Positions 1-7,663 of a DNA stretch of 49,695 nucleotides are shown here, one piece after another. The notes below the pieces were generated by a model. That model worked only from the letters and a program-made list of their open reading frames with translations, did not search any database and had not been told where the DNA came from. Origin of the DNA: an uncultured Eubacteriales bacterium (GTDB lineage: Bacteria; Bacillota; Clostridia; Oscillospirales; Oscillospiraceae); NCBI GenBank assembly GCA_959602365.1, contig CAUGSS010000020.1, positions 1-49,695 on the forward strand, written 5' to 3'. The translations under genes and the position numbers were made by a program. The first letter of the stretch is position 1, and each line of letters starts with the position of its first letter.

Positions 1-789
1 CCCATCGGCTCCTTCCTGTTCCTGGGCCCCACCGGCGTGGGCAAGACCGAGCTGGCCAAGACCCTGGCCGCCACCCTGTTTGACGACGAGAAGAACCTGG
101 TCCGCATCGACATGAGCGAGTATATGGAGAAGTACTCCGTCTCCCGGCTGATCGGCGCGCCTCCGGGATATGTGGGCTATGAGGAGGGCGGCCAGCTCAC
201 CGAGGCCGTCCGGCGCAAGCCCTACTCGGTGGTGCTGTTCGACGAGGTGGAGAAGGCCCATCCCGACGTGTTCAACGTGCTGCTCCAGGTGCTGGACGAC
301 GGCCGGATCACCGACAGCCAGGGCCGCACCGTGGACTTCAAGAACACCATCATCATCCTGACCTCCAACCTGGGCAGCCAGTTCCTGCTGGACGGCATCG
401 AGCCTGACGGCAGCATCAGCGAGAGCGCCCGGAACCAGGTGGAGGAGCTGCTCAAGCGCTCCTTCCGGCCCGAGTTCCTGAACCGGCTGGACGAGATCGT
501 CTTCTACAAGCCCCTGACCAAGGAGAACATCCACGGCATCATCGACCTGCTGGTGCAGGATCTGAACCGCCGCCTGGAGCCCCAGGAGATCTCGGTGCGT
601 CTCACGTCCGAGGCCAAGGACGTGATCATCGACCGCAGCTACGACCCCGCCTTCGGCGCCCGTCCCCTGCGCCGGTATGTCCAGCACACGGTGGAGACGC
701 TGATCGCCCGGAAGCTCATCGCCGGAGACGTGATGCCCGGCACCACCCTCACCGTCACCGTGCAGAACGGCGAGCTGGCGGTGGACTGA
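1..789 (+). CDS. clpB: ATP-dependent disaggregase ClpB, C-terminal part (5' end outside window)
   Basis: This is the second AAA+ module and C-terminal domain of a Hsp100 chaperone; the reading frame is open from base 1. A Walker A motif (GPTGVGKTE) lies around residues 10-18 of the visible part, followed by the pore loop GYVGYE, Walker B (VVLFDEVEK), sensor 1 (LTSN) and sensor 2 (GARPLRR). The C-terminal segment resembles Firmicutes ClpB rather than ClpC, but with the N-terminal and middle domains missing from view ClpC cannot be fully excluded. Hsp100 proteins thread aggregated proteins through a hexameric pore together with DnaK. The gene ends in a strong terminator at 820-853 and has no downstream partner on its strand. 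Confidence 0.88.
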   Translation, partial: PIGSFLFLGPTGVGKTELAKTLAATLFDDEKNLVRIDMSEYMEKYSVSRLIGAPPGYVGYEEGGQLTEAVRRKPYSVVLFDEVEKAHPDVFNVLLQVLDDGRITDSQGRTVDFKNTIIILTSNLGSQFLLDGIEPDGSISESARNQVEELLKRSFRPEFLNRLDEIVFYKPLTKENIHGIIDLLVQDLNRRLEPQEISVRLTSEAKDVIIDRSYDPAFGARPLRRYVQHTVETLIARKLIAGDVMPGTTLTVTVQNGELAVD

Positions 790-819
790 GCCCATATCCC
801 GCCGCACAGGAAATGATCT

Positions 820-853
820 GCGCCGGCACAGCCATGGCTGTGCCGGCGCTTTT
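820..853 (+). terminator. Intrinsic terminator of clpB
   Basis: A perfect 30-base palindrome (820-849) centred on CCATGG is followed by TTTT. It lies 30 bases after the clpB stop codon. Confidence 0.85.
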
Positions 854-964
854 GATTGGGCCACCCCGCACCGCCGTTTTCCTCCAACAGGAGTCGACTT
901 GGCCGCCGTTTCCACAGCTGCGGGGCGGCGGGGTCGATATTGGCGCATGGCCCGGCCGGCATCG

Positions 965-1678
965 CTATCGGTCAACCCTGCTCAGCAATACGCCGCATAC
1001 GCAAACAGCCAATACCAGTATTACGATCAGCGGCAATAAATGTCCGAGCTGAAGCGTACTGTCTGCCATCAACCGGAATCCCCACGAAGCCGGGAAGAGC
1101 TTTCCCACTGTTTCAAACGCGCTTGGCAGCAGTTCGACCGGAAACATGATTCCAGAGAGCATGATCGAGGGCAGAAAAATAACAATGGAGACCACAGAAG
1201 TTTTCGCCTGGTCCCTGACCGCCAAACCGATGAGGCTGGCAACGCCGAGTGATACCGCAATGTAAACGGCAAGACTGACAAAGTACAACCCCGGATTGTC
1301 CGGCATTTCAGCGTGGAACGCAAGCGGCGCGGCAATGTATAGAACTGCGCTCATGATAAACAGATGGATGTATGCGGAAACATTCGTCAAAACAAGGCCG
1401 AGATATAAGGGCACACCATTTGCCCGATAAACCTTTTTTATATCGCTGCCGTAAATCTCCACAAGAGAGGGCGGCAAACCAATCAGCGCGCCCATTGTCA
1501 CGCCGAAAACCGTCATGGACTGAATCAGTGTGTATCTTGCCTCCGGCATGACAGAGGTAAATATTCCTCCCATAACCGCAAAAAACAAAAGCGGTACAAT
1601 GTAGCACGTTATGAGCAATGTCTTGCTCCGTATGTCTAACTTCCACTGCAGGGAAACTCCATATAAAAATGCGCCCAC
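965..1678 (-). CDS. ABC-2 type transporter permease
   Basis: A 237-residue integral membrane protein with about six hydrophobic segments, typical of the ABC-2 permeases that pair with a separate ATPase for export of drugs, lipids or peptides. It starts immediately after the stop codon of the ATPase gene (1679-2491), so the two are translationally linked. With the MerR gene upstream they form one three-gene operon. The DNA is visibly more AT-rich than its surroundings (AAA, ATA and TTT codons are common), which suggests horizontal acquisition. The substrate is not known; a cationic drug or antimicrobial is an inference from the MerR partner. Confidence 0.85.
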   Translation of the reverse strand: MGAFLYGVSLQWKLDIRSKTLLITCYIVPLLFFAVMGGIFTSVMPEARYTLIQSMTVFGVTMGALIGLPPSLVEIYGSDIKKVYRANGVPLYLGLVLTNVSAYIHLFIMSAVLYIAAPLAFHAEMPDNPGLYFVSLAVYIAVSLGVASLIGLAVRDQAKTSVVSIVIFLPSIMLSGIMFPVELLPSAFETVGKLFPASWGFRLMADSTLQLGHLLPLIVILVLAVCVCGVLLSRVDR

Positions 1679-2491
1679 CTATTCTGCCTCCTTTGCCAAT
1701 TTCATAAAGTGCTGCTCCAACGAACCGCGATTGATCTGTATATCTATAACGGGTTCCCCGTGTTCCTTGTACTGCGTCAACAGGGCAAGCAAGGTTTCTC
1801 CGACTTGATCAGACTCATATGTTTCGGTTCTGCTTTCCGTTTGAATGGTGATGTTATAGTGCCTTCCCACCGTCTCGCTCAGCTGTTGGGCGGTTCCAAC
1901 AAAGGCAATCTTCCCCCTGGACAAAATGGCAATCCGATCACACAGGTCCTCCACCTCAGCCATATCGTGGCTTGTCAATACGATTGTCTTTCCCATTGCC
2001 TTTAACTGCCGGATCTGTTCATGCAGAGAAAAGCGTCCCTCTACATCAAGTCCGGCCGTCGGTTCATCCAGAAAAAGGATGTCCGGATCTCGGGTGAGGG
2101 CAAGCGCCAAATGAAGCCTCCGCTTCTGACCTGTGGATAATTGATAATACTGTTTTTTCGCAAACGCATAGATCCCCAGCGCGTTCAGCGCCGCATCGTC
2201 AAGAGAGGTCTGATTCCACTTTGCAAACAGTTTGACCGCTTCCAGCGGCCTGATATGCGCCGGCAAGGACGCCGACTGTAATTGGATGCCCATTCTGCCG
2301 TTGACTGTGACGCTTCCGCTGTCATATGTTCTCAAGCCCTCAATACTCTCCAGCGCTGTGGTTTTTCCCGCGCCATTGACACCCAGCAGGGCAAAAATTT
2401 CTCCCCGCCGAACGCAAAACTCCAAGCCGTTCAACACCACATGAGGGCCATAACTTTTCTTTAAGCCGTCGATTTCGATCGCATTCTTCAT
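1679..2491 (-). CDS. ABC transporter ATP-binding protein
   Basis: A 270-residue nucleotide-binding subunit. Visible motifs are Walker A (GVNGAGKT, residues 37-44), a Q-loop region (GIQLQ, about 68-72), the signature LSTGQ (118-122), Walker B (DILFLDE, 137-143) and a switch-region histidine (LTSHD). Past about residue 215 it carries the C-terminal extension of ABC-2 exporter ATPases. Its ATG overlaps the stop codon of the MerR gene by 4 bases (ATGA) and has a good ribosome site (AGGAG) inside the MerR gene. It powers the permease encoded directly downstream. Same lower-GC segment. Confidence 0.9.
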   Translation of the reverse strand: MKNAIEIDGLKKSYGPHVVLNGLEFCVRRGEIFALLGVNGAGKTTALESIEGLRTYDSGSVTVNGRMGIQLQSASLPAHIRPLEAVKLFAKWNQTSLDDAALNALGIYAFAKKQYYQLSTGQKRRLHLALALTRDPDILFLDEPTAGLDVEGRFSLHEQIRQLKAMGKTIVLTSHDMAEVEDLCDRIAILSRGKIAFVGTAQQLSETVGRHYNITIQTESRTETYESDQVGETLLALLTQYKEHGEPVIDIQINRGSLEQHFMKLAKEAE

Positions 2492-3288
2492 TCCGTCTCC
2501 TCCTGAAATGGGTTAACGCCCAACCTGGAAAAATAGATGTCTAACGCCTGCCCGACATACCCGTTGGCCATATCCTGCCGCTCTTTCCATCTGGGATCCG
2601 CACTTTGGACCTGTCCCAATTCAATCAGCTTGGGAAGCATACTCATGTCTCCGCCGGTAAACTCCAGAATCATATTCCAATATGCTTTTGCAAAACCCTG
2701 CCCCACATCACTGTCTGCGGGGATACCCGCATTTTGAAGCCGGATCGCTTCCTCTTGAAGCTGCAGGAACTTGTTCATAAACGCCTTTCCGCTGTCTTTA
2801 TCGAAATGGCTGCGGATGTGATCCAGGGTCTGATCATCGAAATGTTTAATCAACCAGTAAAATTCATTTTTCATCTGCAAATTGACAATGATATCGGCAT
2901 ATTTTTTAAAGTCAACCGACTGCATCTGGAGGACTTCCTCCCGCAACATTTCCAACGCTCGCAGGGATTCAGACAGACTTTCTACCTTTTGTCTGACTGC
3001 GGCAGCCTGCTCCGTCAGGACAGCAGCAATTTCAGCCGGAGTTTCCAGTGGAATCAGCCGGTTTTTGATGTCATTCAACGTGAACCCTAAATGTTTGAGG
3101 GACAATATCTGATGGAGCGTCACGATGTCTTTATCCGTATATAACCTGCGGCCTCCTTCGCTTATGGCGGAGGGACTAAGCAGGCCCTCCCTGTCATAGT
3201 ACTGTAATGTCCGCACAGTGACGCTCATCTTCTTTGCGACTTCGCCAATGGTCATATAGCCCTGTGGTATCGCCTTATGTTGATCCAT
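2488..3288 (-). CDS. MerR family regulator with TipAS-like ligand domain
   Basis: A 266-residue regulator. Residues 12-38 form the MerR winged helix-turn-helix (MTIGEVAKKMSVTVRTLQYYD), followed by a long dimerisation coiled coil (about 90-125) and a C-terminal all-helical domain of about 130 residues resembling the TipAS antibiotic-binding domain. The start at 3288 was chosen over an upstream GTG/ATG because AGGAGGT lies 5 bases before it. MerR proteins untwist promoters with over-long spacers; such a promoter lies upstream at 3307-3337. Inference: ligand binding induces this gene together with the ABC exporter encoded downstream, forming a self-contained drug-responsive efflux unit. Confidence 0.87.
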   Translation of the reverse strand: MDQHKAIPQGYMTIGEVAKKMSVTVRTLQYYDREGLLSPSAISEGGRRLYTDKDIVTLHQILSLKHLGFTLNDIKNRLIPLETPAEIAAVLTEQAAAVRQKVESLSESLRALEMLREEVLQMQSVDFKKYADIIVNLQMKNEFYWLIKHFDDQTLDHIRSHFDKDSGKAFMNKFLQLQEEAIRLQNAGIPADSDVGQGFAKAYWNMILEFTGGDMSMLPKLIELGQVQSADPRWKERQDMANGYVGQALDIYFSRLGVNPFQEETE

Positions 3289-3306
3289 ATCGCACCTCCT
3301 GCTCAT

Positions 3307-3337
3307 AGTATAGCTTATGACGTTAGGGCACGAGCAA
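3307..3337 (-). promoter_or_regulatory. MerR-type promoter with 19-base spacer
   Basis: On the minus strand TTGCTC (3332-3337) and TATACT (3307-3312) are separated by 19 bases, the over-long spacing typical of MerR-activated promoters. The spacer holds CCCTAACGT, similar to known operators of drug-sensing MerR proteins. Confidence 0.7.
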
Positions 3338-3414
3338 GCGCTTTTTATAAAAATATGGACGCGCAAAACCGCGGGGTGCCAGCGATCTGATCCCCCCTCC
3401 CCCGGCGGGACTGC

Positions 3415-3443
3415 TTGCAGTTGGGCCGGGGCTTTGCTATAAT
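3415..3443 (+). promoter_or_regulatory. Sigma-A promoter of the EamA transporter gene
   Basis: TTGCAG (3415-3420), 17 bases, then a consensus TATAAT (3438-3443), 64 bases before the chosen start codon. Confidence 0.8.
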
Positions 3444-3507
3444 GTCGAATTGCCGGGTCTGCGGCATGCCGCCCCGGATTTGCAAAAGAGAGAGGGAAGT
3501 TTCACTT

Positions 3508-4419
3508 ATGTCCAACCGCGTCAAAGGGGCTTTTTTGACCCTGTTCGGCGGCGCATGCTGGGGCGTCTCCGGCTGCATCGGCCAATACCTGTTCACCCGC
3601 CAGGGGATGGATTCCACCTGGCTGGTACCCATCCGGCTGTTTTTGGCCGGGTTGCTGATGTGCGGCTATTATCTGGTGCGAAACCGAAAACAGCTGTTTG
3701 CCCCCTGGAAGGGCCGCCGCAATGCCATTGATCTGCTGATCTACGGCCTGGCCGGGGTGAGCGCCTGCCAGTTCCTCTATTTTTTCACCATTCAGCACTC
3801 CTCCGCCGGGGTGGCCACCATCCTTCAGGACCTGTTTCCCGTGATGGTGCTGGCCATCACCTGCATCTCCGGCCGGCGCTGGCCCCGGGCGGCCGAAATC
3901 GGCTCCATCGTGCTGGCCCTGGCCGGGGTGTTCCTGCTCACCACCCACGGCAGCCTGACCGGACTGGCCATCTCCCCCATCGCTCTGGCCTCCGGCGTGG
4001 CCAGCGCGGTGTGCGTGGTCATCTACAATATGTGGCCCAAGAACCTGCAACGCCAGTTTTCCACCCCCATGCTGCAGGGGTGGGCATTTCTGATGGGGGG
4101 CGCCCTGTTTCTGCTGCTCTTCCGGCCCTGGCGCATGGGCTATGTCCCCAATCTGATCGGCATTCTGGGCATTGCCGCCGTGGTGCTCATCGGAAACGTG
4201 CTGGCCTTCAGCTGTTATATGCAGGGGGTCAAGCTCATCGGGCCTCAGAAGGCCAGCCTGTACAGCTTCTCCGAACCGGTGACCGCCGCCCTGATCAGCA
4301 CCCTGCTGCTGGGCAGCCCCTTCACCCTCTGGGACGCGCTGGGCTTCGGGTGCATCTTCGTCATGCTGGTGCTGCTGGGCCTGCCAGAGCGGCGCCCGGC
4401 TGAGACTGAACCCGCCTGA
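3508..4419 (+). CDS. DMT superfamily transporter, EamA domain
   Basis: A 303-residue inner-membrane protein with about ten hydrophobic segments arranged as two EamA repeats (about 5-145 and 155-295). The family exports or imports small metabolites such as amino acids and purines; the substrate cannot be predicted. The start at 3508 follows GAGAGGGAAG with suitable spacing; an earlier ATG in the same frame would begin inside the promoter. It is a single gene with its own promoter upstream, and nrdG has another promoter downstream. Confidence 0.88.
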   Translation: MSNRVKGAFLTLFGGACWGVSGCIGQYLFTRQGMDSTWLVPIRLFLAGLLMCGYYLVRNRKQLFAPWKGRRNAIDLLIYGLAGVSACQFLYFFTIQHSSAGVATILQDLFPVMVLAITCISGRRWPRAAEIGSIVLALAGVFLLTTHGSLTGLAISPIALASGVASAVCVVIYNMWPKNLQRQFSTPMLQGWAFLMGGALFLLLFRPWRMGYVPNLIGILGIAAVVLIGNVLAFSCYMQGVKLIGPQKASLYSFSEPVTAALISTLLLGSPFTLWDALGFGCIFVMLVLLGLPERRPAETEPA

Positions 4420-4427
4420 AAACCACC

Positions 4428-4456
4428 TTGCCGGGCGGTATGGGATGTGTTATAGT
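4428..4456 (+). promoter_or_regulatory. Sigma-A promoter of nrdG
   Basis: TTGCCG (4428-4433), 17 bases, TATAGT (4451-4456), 39 bases before the nrdG start. Confidence 0.75.
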
Positions 4457-4495
4457 TAGGAAAAATATGCACCAGAAGAATACGGAGGGGTTTTT

Positions 4496-5035
4496 ATGAA
4501 TTACGCCGCCATCAAATCCTATGACGTGGCCAACGGCCCCGGGGTGCGGGTCAGCCTGTTTGTCTCCGGCTGCACCCACCGCTGCAAGGGCTGCTTCAAC
4601 GCCGAGGCCTGGGATTTCAGCTATGGCGAACCCTTCACCCCCCAGGTGGAGGAGCAGATCATCGCCTATCTGAAGCCCTGGTATATCCGGGGATTTTCCC
4701 TGCTGGGGGGCGAGCCCTTTGAGCCGGAGAATCAGAAGGCGCTGCTCCCCCTGATGCAGCGCATCCGGACCCTCTATCCGGACAAGAGCGTCTGGTGCTA
4801 CACCGGCTATGACTATGAAAAGGACATCCTGGCCGGAAAGCTGGGCCCCTGGGAGGTCACCCGGGAGCTGCTGGGGTGCATCGACATCCTGGTAGACGGG
4901 GAGTTCCATCAGCAGGAGAAGGACCTGACCCTGCGCTTCAAAGGCTCCCGCAACCAGCGGATCATCGACGTGAAGGCCTCCCGTCAGGCCGACGCGGTGG
5001 TGCTCTGGGACCCGGACAATCCGGAGGAGAACTGA
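4496..5035 (+). CDS. nrdG: Anaerobic ribonucleoside-triphosphate reductase activating protein
   Basis: A 179-residue radical-SAM activase. The cluster motif CTHRCKGC (C-x3-C-x2-C) lies near residues 26-33 and the SAM-binding LLGGEP near 69-74. It installs the glycyl radical on NrdD, the oxygen-sensitive class III reductase that makes deoxynucleotides, so it points to an anaerobic lifestyle. The ribosome site is GGAGGGG. Unusually, nrdD is not adjacent. The next gene, a methyltransferase, overlaps its stop codon by one base (TGATG), so the two are cotranslated. Confidence 0.93.
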   Translation: MNYAAIKSYDVANGPGVRVSLFVSGCTHRCKGCFNAEAWDFSYGEPFTPQVEEQIIAYLKPWYIRGFSLLGGEPFEPENQKALLPLMQRIRTLYPDKSVWCYTGYDYEKDILAGKLGPWEVTRELLGCIDILVDGEFHQQEKDLTLRFKGSRNQRIIDVKASRQADAVVLWDPDNPEEN

Positions 5036-5715
5036 TGGCCCGCCTCGGCCGGGACTACCGGCGGTGCGCGGACTACTGGGATCAGGTTTTTGGGGCGGAG
5101 GAGCCCCGCCCGCCCCGGGACAAGGGCACCGGAAACCCTGTCCTGGACCGGGGGCTGGACTGGCTGTGCGCAAAGGGGGGCCGGGTGCTGGACTTCGGCT
5201 GCGGCAACGGCGTCCTCCTGCTGCTGTGCGCCCTGCGGGGCGGGACGGAACTGGTAGGGGTCGACCTCTCCCCTGCCGCCGTAACCAGCGCCCGCGCCCG
5301 GATGGAGGCGGCCCGCATTTCTCCCTCTTCTCGCTTCACCCTGCTGGAGGGCGGGGCGGAGGCCCTGGACGGGCTGGAGGCGGGCAGTTTTGACGCGCTG
5401 ATCCTCAGCAATATTCTGGACAACCTCTACCCGGAGGACGCCGCGGAAGTCCTCGCCCAGGCGGGACGGCTGCTGCGCCCCGGCGGGCGGGCCCTCATCA
5501 AACTCAACCCCTGGCTCTCCCCGGAGCAGGTCCATGCCCGGAACATCCGGGTGGTGGAGGGGGATCTGCTGGACGACGGGCTGCTGCTCTGGAACAACAC
5601 CACCCAGCGGTGGCGGGAACTGATCGGGACTACCCTGGATATCGTTGGCTTTGAGACCGTCTATTACCCGGAGTTTGACCAGACCAACCGGCTCTTCCTG
5701 GCGGAAAAGGAATAA
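5035..5715 (+). CDS. Class I SAM-dependent methyltransferase
   Basis: A 226-residue protein with a Rossmann-type methyltransferase fold. Motif I is VLDFGCGNG (about residues 51-59), an acidic residue ends strand 2 (GVDLS), and LLRPGG (about 147-152) follows in the usual place. The target is not predictable; the C-terminal half has no family signature I recognise. Its ATG overlaps the nrdG stop codon, and a hairpin with a short T stretch follows at 5736-5770. Cotranscription with nrdG does not by itself show a shared function. Confidence 0.85.
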   Translation: MARLGRDYRRCADYWDQVFGAEEPRPPRDKGTGNPVLDRGLDWLCAKGGRVLDFGCGNGVLLLLCALRGGTELVGVDLSPAAVTSARARMEAARISPSSRFTLLEGGAEALDGLEAGSFDALILSNILDNLYPEDAAEVLAQAGRLLRPGGRALIKLNPWLSPEQVHARNIRVVEGDLLDDGLLLWNNTTQRWRELIGTTLDIVGFETVYYPEFDQTNRLFLAEKE

Positions 5716-5735
5716 ACCTTTCAGACAAACCAAAG

Positions 5736-5770
5736 ACACCTCACGCATATCTTTGCGTGAGGTGTTTGTT
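5736..5770 (+). terminator. Terminator-like hairpin that also contains the next gene's ribosome site
   Basis: A perfect 12-base-pair stem (5736-5747 with 5754-5765, loop TATCTT) followed by TTGTT. The 3' arm holds GAGGTG (5759-5764), the only good ribosome site for the ATG at 5771. The element can end the nrdG transcript and, if transcribed, hide the start region of the next gene. Confidence 0.7.
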
Positions 5771-6946
5771 ATGATTTGGAAGCGCAGACTGCGGGATGGG
5801 CTGCTGGGGCTGGGGCTGCTGGCAGCGCTGGCGGGACTCATGGCCTGGCCGGAGGAGGTGGCCAGCGCGGGGCGGGACGGACTCGCCCTGTGCGGCAATG
5901 TGATTCTCCCCTCCCTGTTTCCCTTTTTTGTCGTCTCCTCCCTGACGGTAGGGCTGGGGCTGGCCGAGTACCCCGGAAAAGTCATGGAACGTTTTATGCG
6001 CCCCCTGTTCGGCGTGGGAGGGCGGTGCGCCTCCGCCCTGGTGCTGGGGCTGATCGGCGGCTATCCGGTGGGGGCCCGAACAACAGCGGAGCTGTACAAG
6101 ACCGGCCAGTGTTCCCGGGGGGAGGCGGAGCGGCTGCTGGGGTTCTGCAACAACGCAGGGCCCGCCTTCCTGTTCGGCGTAGTGGGCAGCGGCGTATTCG
6201 GCAGCCCCCGGATCGGGCTGCTGCTGTGCGGCATCCACATGCTGTCCGCGCTGGTGGTGGGCGTGCTGTTCCGGTTCTGTCCCGTCCCGGAAGCGCCCCG
6301 GGGCGGCATCCCCGCCCAAAACAAAGTTCACGACGACGTCCACCCCGCCGTGGTGTTTGCCGGAGCGGTGCGGGACAGCTGTGCCGCAGTGCTCAACGTC
6401 TGCGCCTTCGTGGTGCTGTTCGGGGTCATCCTGCGGCTGCTGAACCTGTCCGGACTGTTGGGGGCGGCGGCCCGGGGGCTCTCCTCCCTCTTCGCCCCGC
6501 TGGGGCTGAGCTATCCCTGGGCCAAGCGGCTGCTGGGGGGCATGCTGGAGCTGACCAACGGGGTGGCCGCGCTGCCCGCCGGTGATCTGGCGGGGGGACT
6601 CCCCATGGCGGCCTTTCTGCTGGGCTGGGGCGGACTGAGCGTCCAGTGCCAGACCATGAGCGTGCTGCGGGACACAGGGCTGTCCATCAAGCCCTGTCTG
6701 GTGGGCAAGCTGCTCCACGGCCTGATCTCCGCCGCCCTGGCCGTGCCCGCCCTGCGCCTGCTGCCCGGCGCGGCGGAGGCCGGTCTGGTCTGCGGCAGGC
6801 CGGTCCAGAACCAGGTCTGGCCGGAGTTCGGGACGGTACTGCTGCTCTCGGCGGCCGGTGCAGCGGCGCTGCTGGGACTGCTCCTCCGGCTGAGCGTGGA
6901 GGGGCAGGGAAAAAAGAGTGGAAATTCAACGCGCAGGAGGTTATAA
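5771..6946 (+). CDS. ylbJ: Sporulation integral membrane protein, YlbJ-like
   Basis: A 391-residue polytopic membrane protein of the nucleoside-recognition / YlbJ group, close to the usual length of about 400. Characteristic stretches are LPSLFPFFVVSSL, GGYPVGARTTAELY and GFCNNAGPAFLFG. In Bacillus the family is needed for spore formation and is under mother-cell control. An earlier in-frame ATG exists, but it lies inside the upstream methyltransferase gene. The ribosome site GAGGTG sits in the hairpin 5736-5765, so translation may be limited. A sporulation role is from family knowledge; the exact member is less certain. Confidence 0.75.
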   Translation: MIWKRRLRDGLLGLGLLAALAGLMAWPEEVASAGRDGLALCGNVILPSLFPFFVVSSLTVGLGLAEYPGKVMERFMRPLFGVGGRCASALVLGLIGGYPVGARTTAELYKTGQCSRGEAERLLGFCNNAGPAFLFGVVGSGVFGSPRIGLLLCGIHMLSALVVGVLFRFCPVPEAPRGGIPAQNKVHDDVHPAVVFAGAVRDSCAAVLNVCAFVVLFGVILRLLNLSGLLGAAARGLSSLFAPLGLSYPWAKRLLGGMLELTNGVAALPAGDLAGGLPMAAFLLGWGGLSVQCQTMSVLRDTGLSIKPCLVGKLLHGLISAALAVPALRLLPGAAEAGLVCGRPVQNQVWPEFGTVLLLSAAGAAALLGLLLRLSVEGQGKKSGNSTRRRL

Positions 6947-6947
6947 T
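6919..6947 (+). promoter_or_regulatory. Possible promoter at the end of ylbJ
   Basis: TGGAAA (6919-6924), 17 bases, TATAAT (6942-6947). It overlaps the ylbJ stop codon and could drive the small Cys-rich protein gene at 7032. The -35 box is weak. Confidence 0.4.
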
Positions 6948-7031
6948 AGGAGAGAATGTGGGGCATTTCCCCGTTCCGCCTCCAAAAAGGCAGAACGGAG
7001 CCCAAAACCACAGAAGAAGAGAGGGCGGAAC

Positions 7032-7241
7032 ATGCTGTTTCGAACCACAATTGATCCCCGCTGCGCCTACTGCCGGCGGGGCGGAAGTCTGGAAAACGGC
7101 GAGGTGATCTGCCCCAAGAAGGGCATCGTCTCCGAGGGGTTCCACTGCCGCCACTTTGTCTATGATCCGCTGAAGCGCCAGCCTCCGGCCCCTCCGGCCC
7201 CCAACTTTTCCCAGCTGGAGGACGAGGATTTTCAGCTCTGA
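7032..7241 (+). CDS. Small four-cysteine protein of unknown function
   Basis: A 69-residue protein with Cys11-x2-Cys14, Cys27 and Cys39, a spacing compatible with a small zinc site. It ends in a proline-rich linker and an acidic tail (QLEDEDFQL). I do not recognise a characterised family, though similar short proteins seem common in related clostridia. The start at 7032 was chosen for AGAGGGCGG just upstream; an in-frame ATG at 6918 would begin inside ylbJ. A strong terminator follows at 7281-7314. Confidence 0.65.
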   Translation: MLFRTTIDPRCAYCRRGGSLENGEVICPKKGIVSEGFHCRHFVYDPLKRQPPAPPAPNFSQLEDEDFQL

Positions 7242-7280
7242 CCCCATGCGCTCCTCCCTCCAGGACTGCTGCCGCCCTGA

Positions 7281-7314
7281 CGTCAAAGCGCCAAAAAGCG
7301 CTTTGGCGTTTTTT
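7281..7314 (+). terminator. Intrinsic terminator
   Basis: An 11-base-pair stem (7281-7291 with 7298-7308, one G-T pair), loop CAAAAA, then six T and a further T-rich stretch. It ends the small Cys-protein gene. Confidence 0.88.
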
Positions 7315-7402
7315 GATTTTTTTGCAAACATAGTTTGTTCCATTTTGGGCAAAGTAATGGGGCGCAGAGAGATACGCAATCATCATTGGGAGGTTTGACA
7401 AG

Positions 7403-7621
7403 ATGATCGACAAAATCGCGCTGATCATTGCCATCATCGGCGGTCTGAACTGGGGCTGTATCGGCCTGTTTCAGTTCGACCTGGTGGCCTGGATCTTCGG
7501 CGGCAGCGGAAGCATGCTGGCCCGGATCATCTACACGGTGGTGGGCCTGGCGGCCATCTGGTGCATTTCCCTGCTCTTCCGGGATCGGGACACCGTCCGC
7601 CGGGAAGCCCAGGCGCAGTAA
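7403..7621 (+). CDS. DUF378 family small membrane protein
   Basis: A 72-residue protein with two transmembrane helices (about 5-25 and 37-60) and the family hallmark GGLNWGCIGLF just after the first. The function of DUF378 is unknown. A GGGAGG ribosome site lies upstream. It is a single-gene unit between two terminators and faces the GNAT gene on the other strand. Confidence 0.85.
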   Translation: MIDKIALIIAIIGGLNWGCIGLFQFDLVAWIFGGSGSMLARIIYTVVGLAAIWCISLLFRDRDTVRREAQAQ

Positions 7622-7630
7622 ACAGAAAAT

Positions 7631-7663
7631 GAAGCGGGGCGCCTCGGCGCCCCGCTTCGTTTT
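7631..7663. terminator. Shared terminator between convergent genes
   Basis: A 13-base-pair GC-rich inverted repeat (7631-7643 with 7646-7658) followed by TTTT on the plus strand. It ends the DUF378 gene and touches the stop codon of the GNAT gene on the minus strand. Confidence 0.8.
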
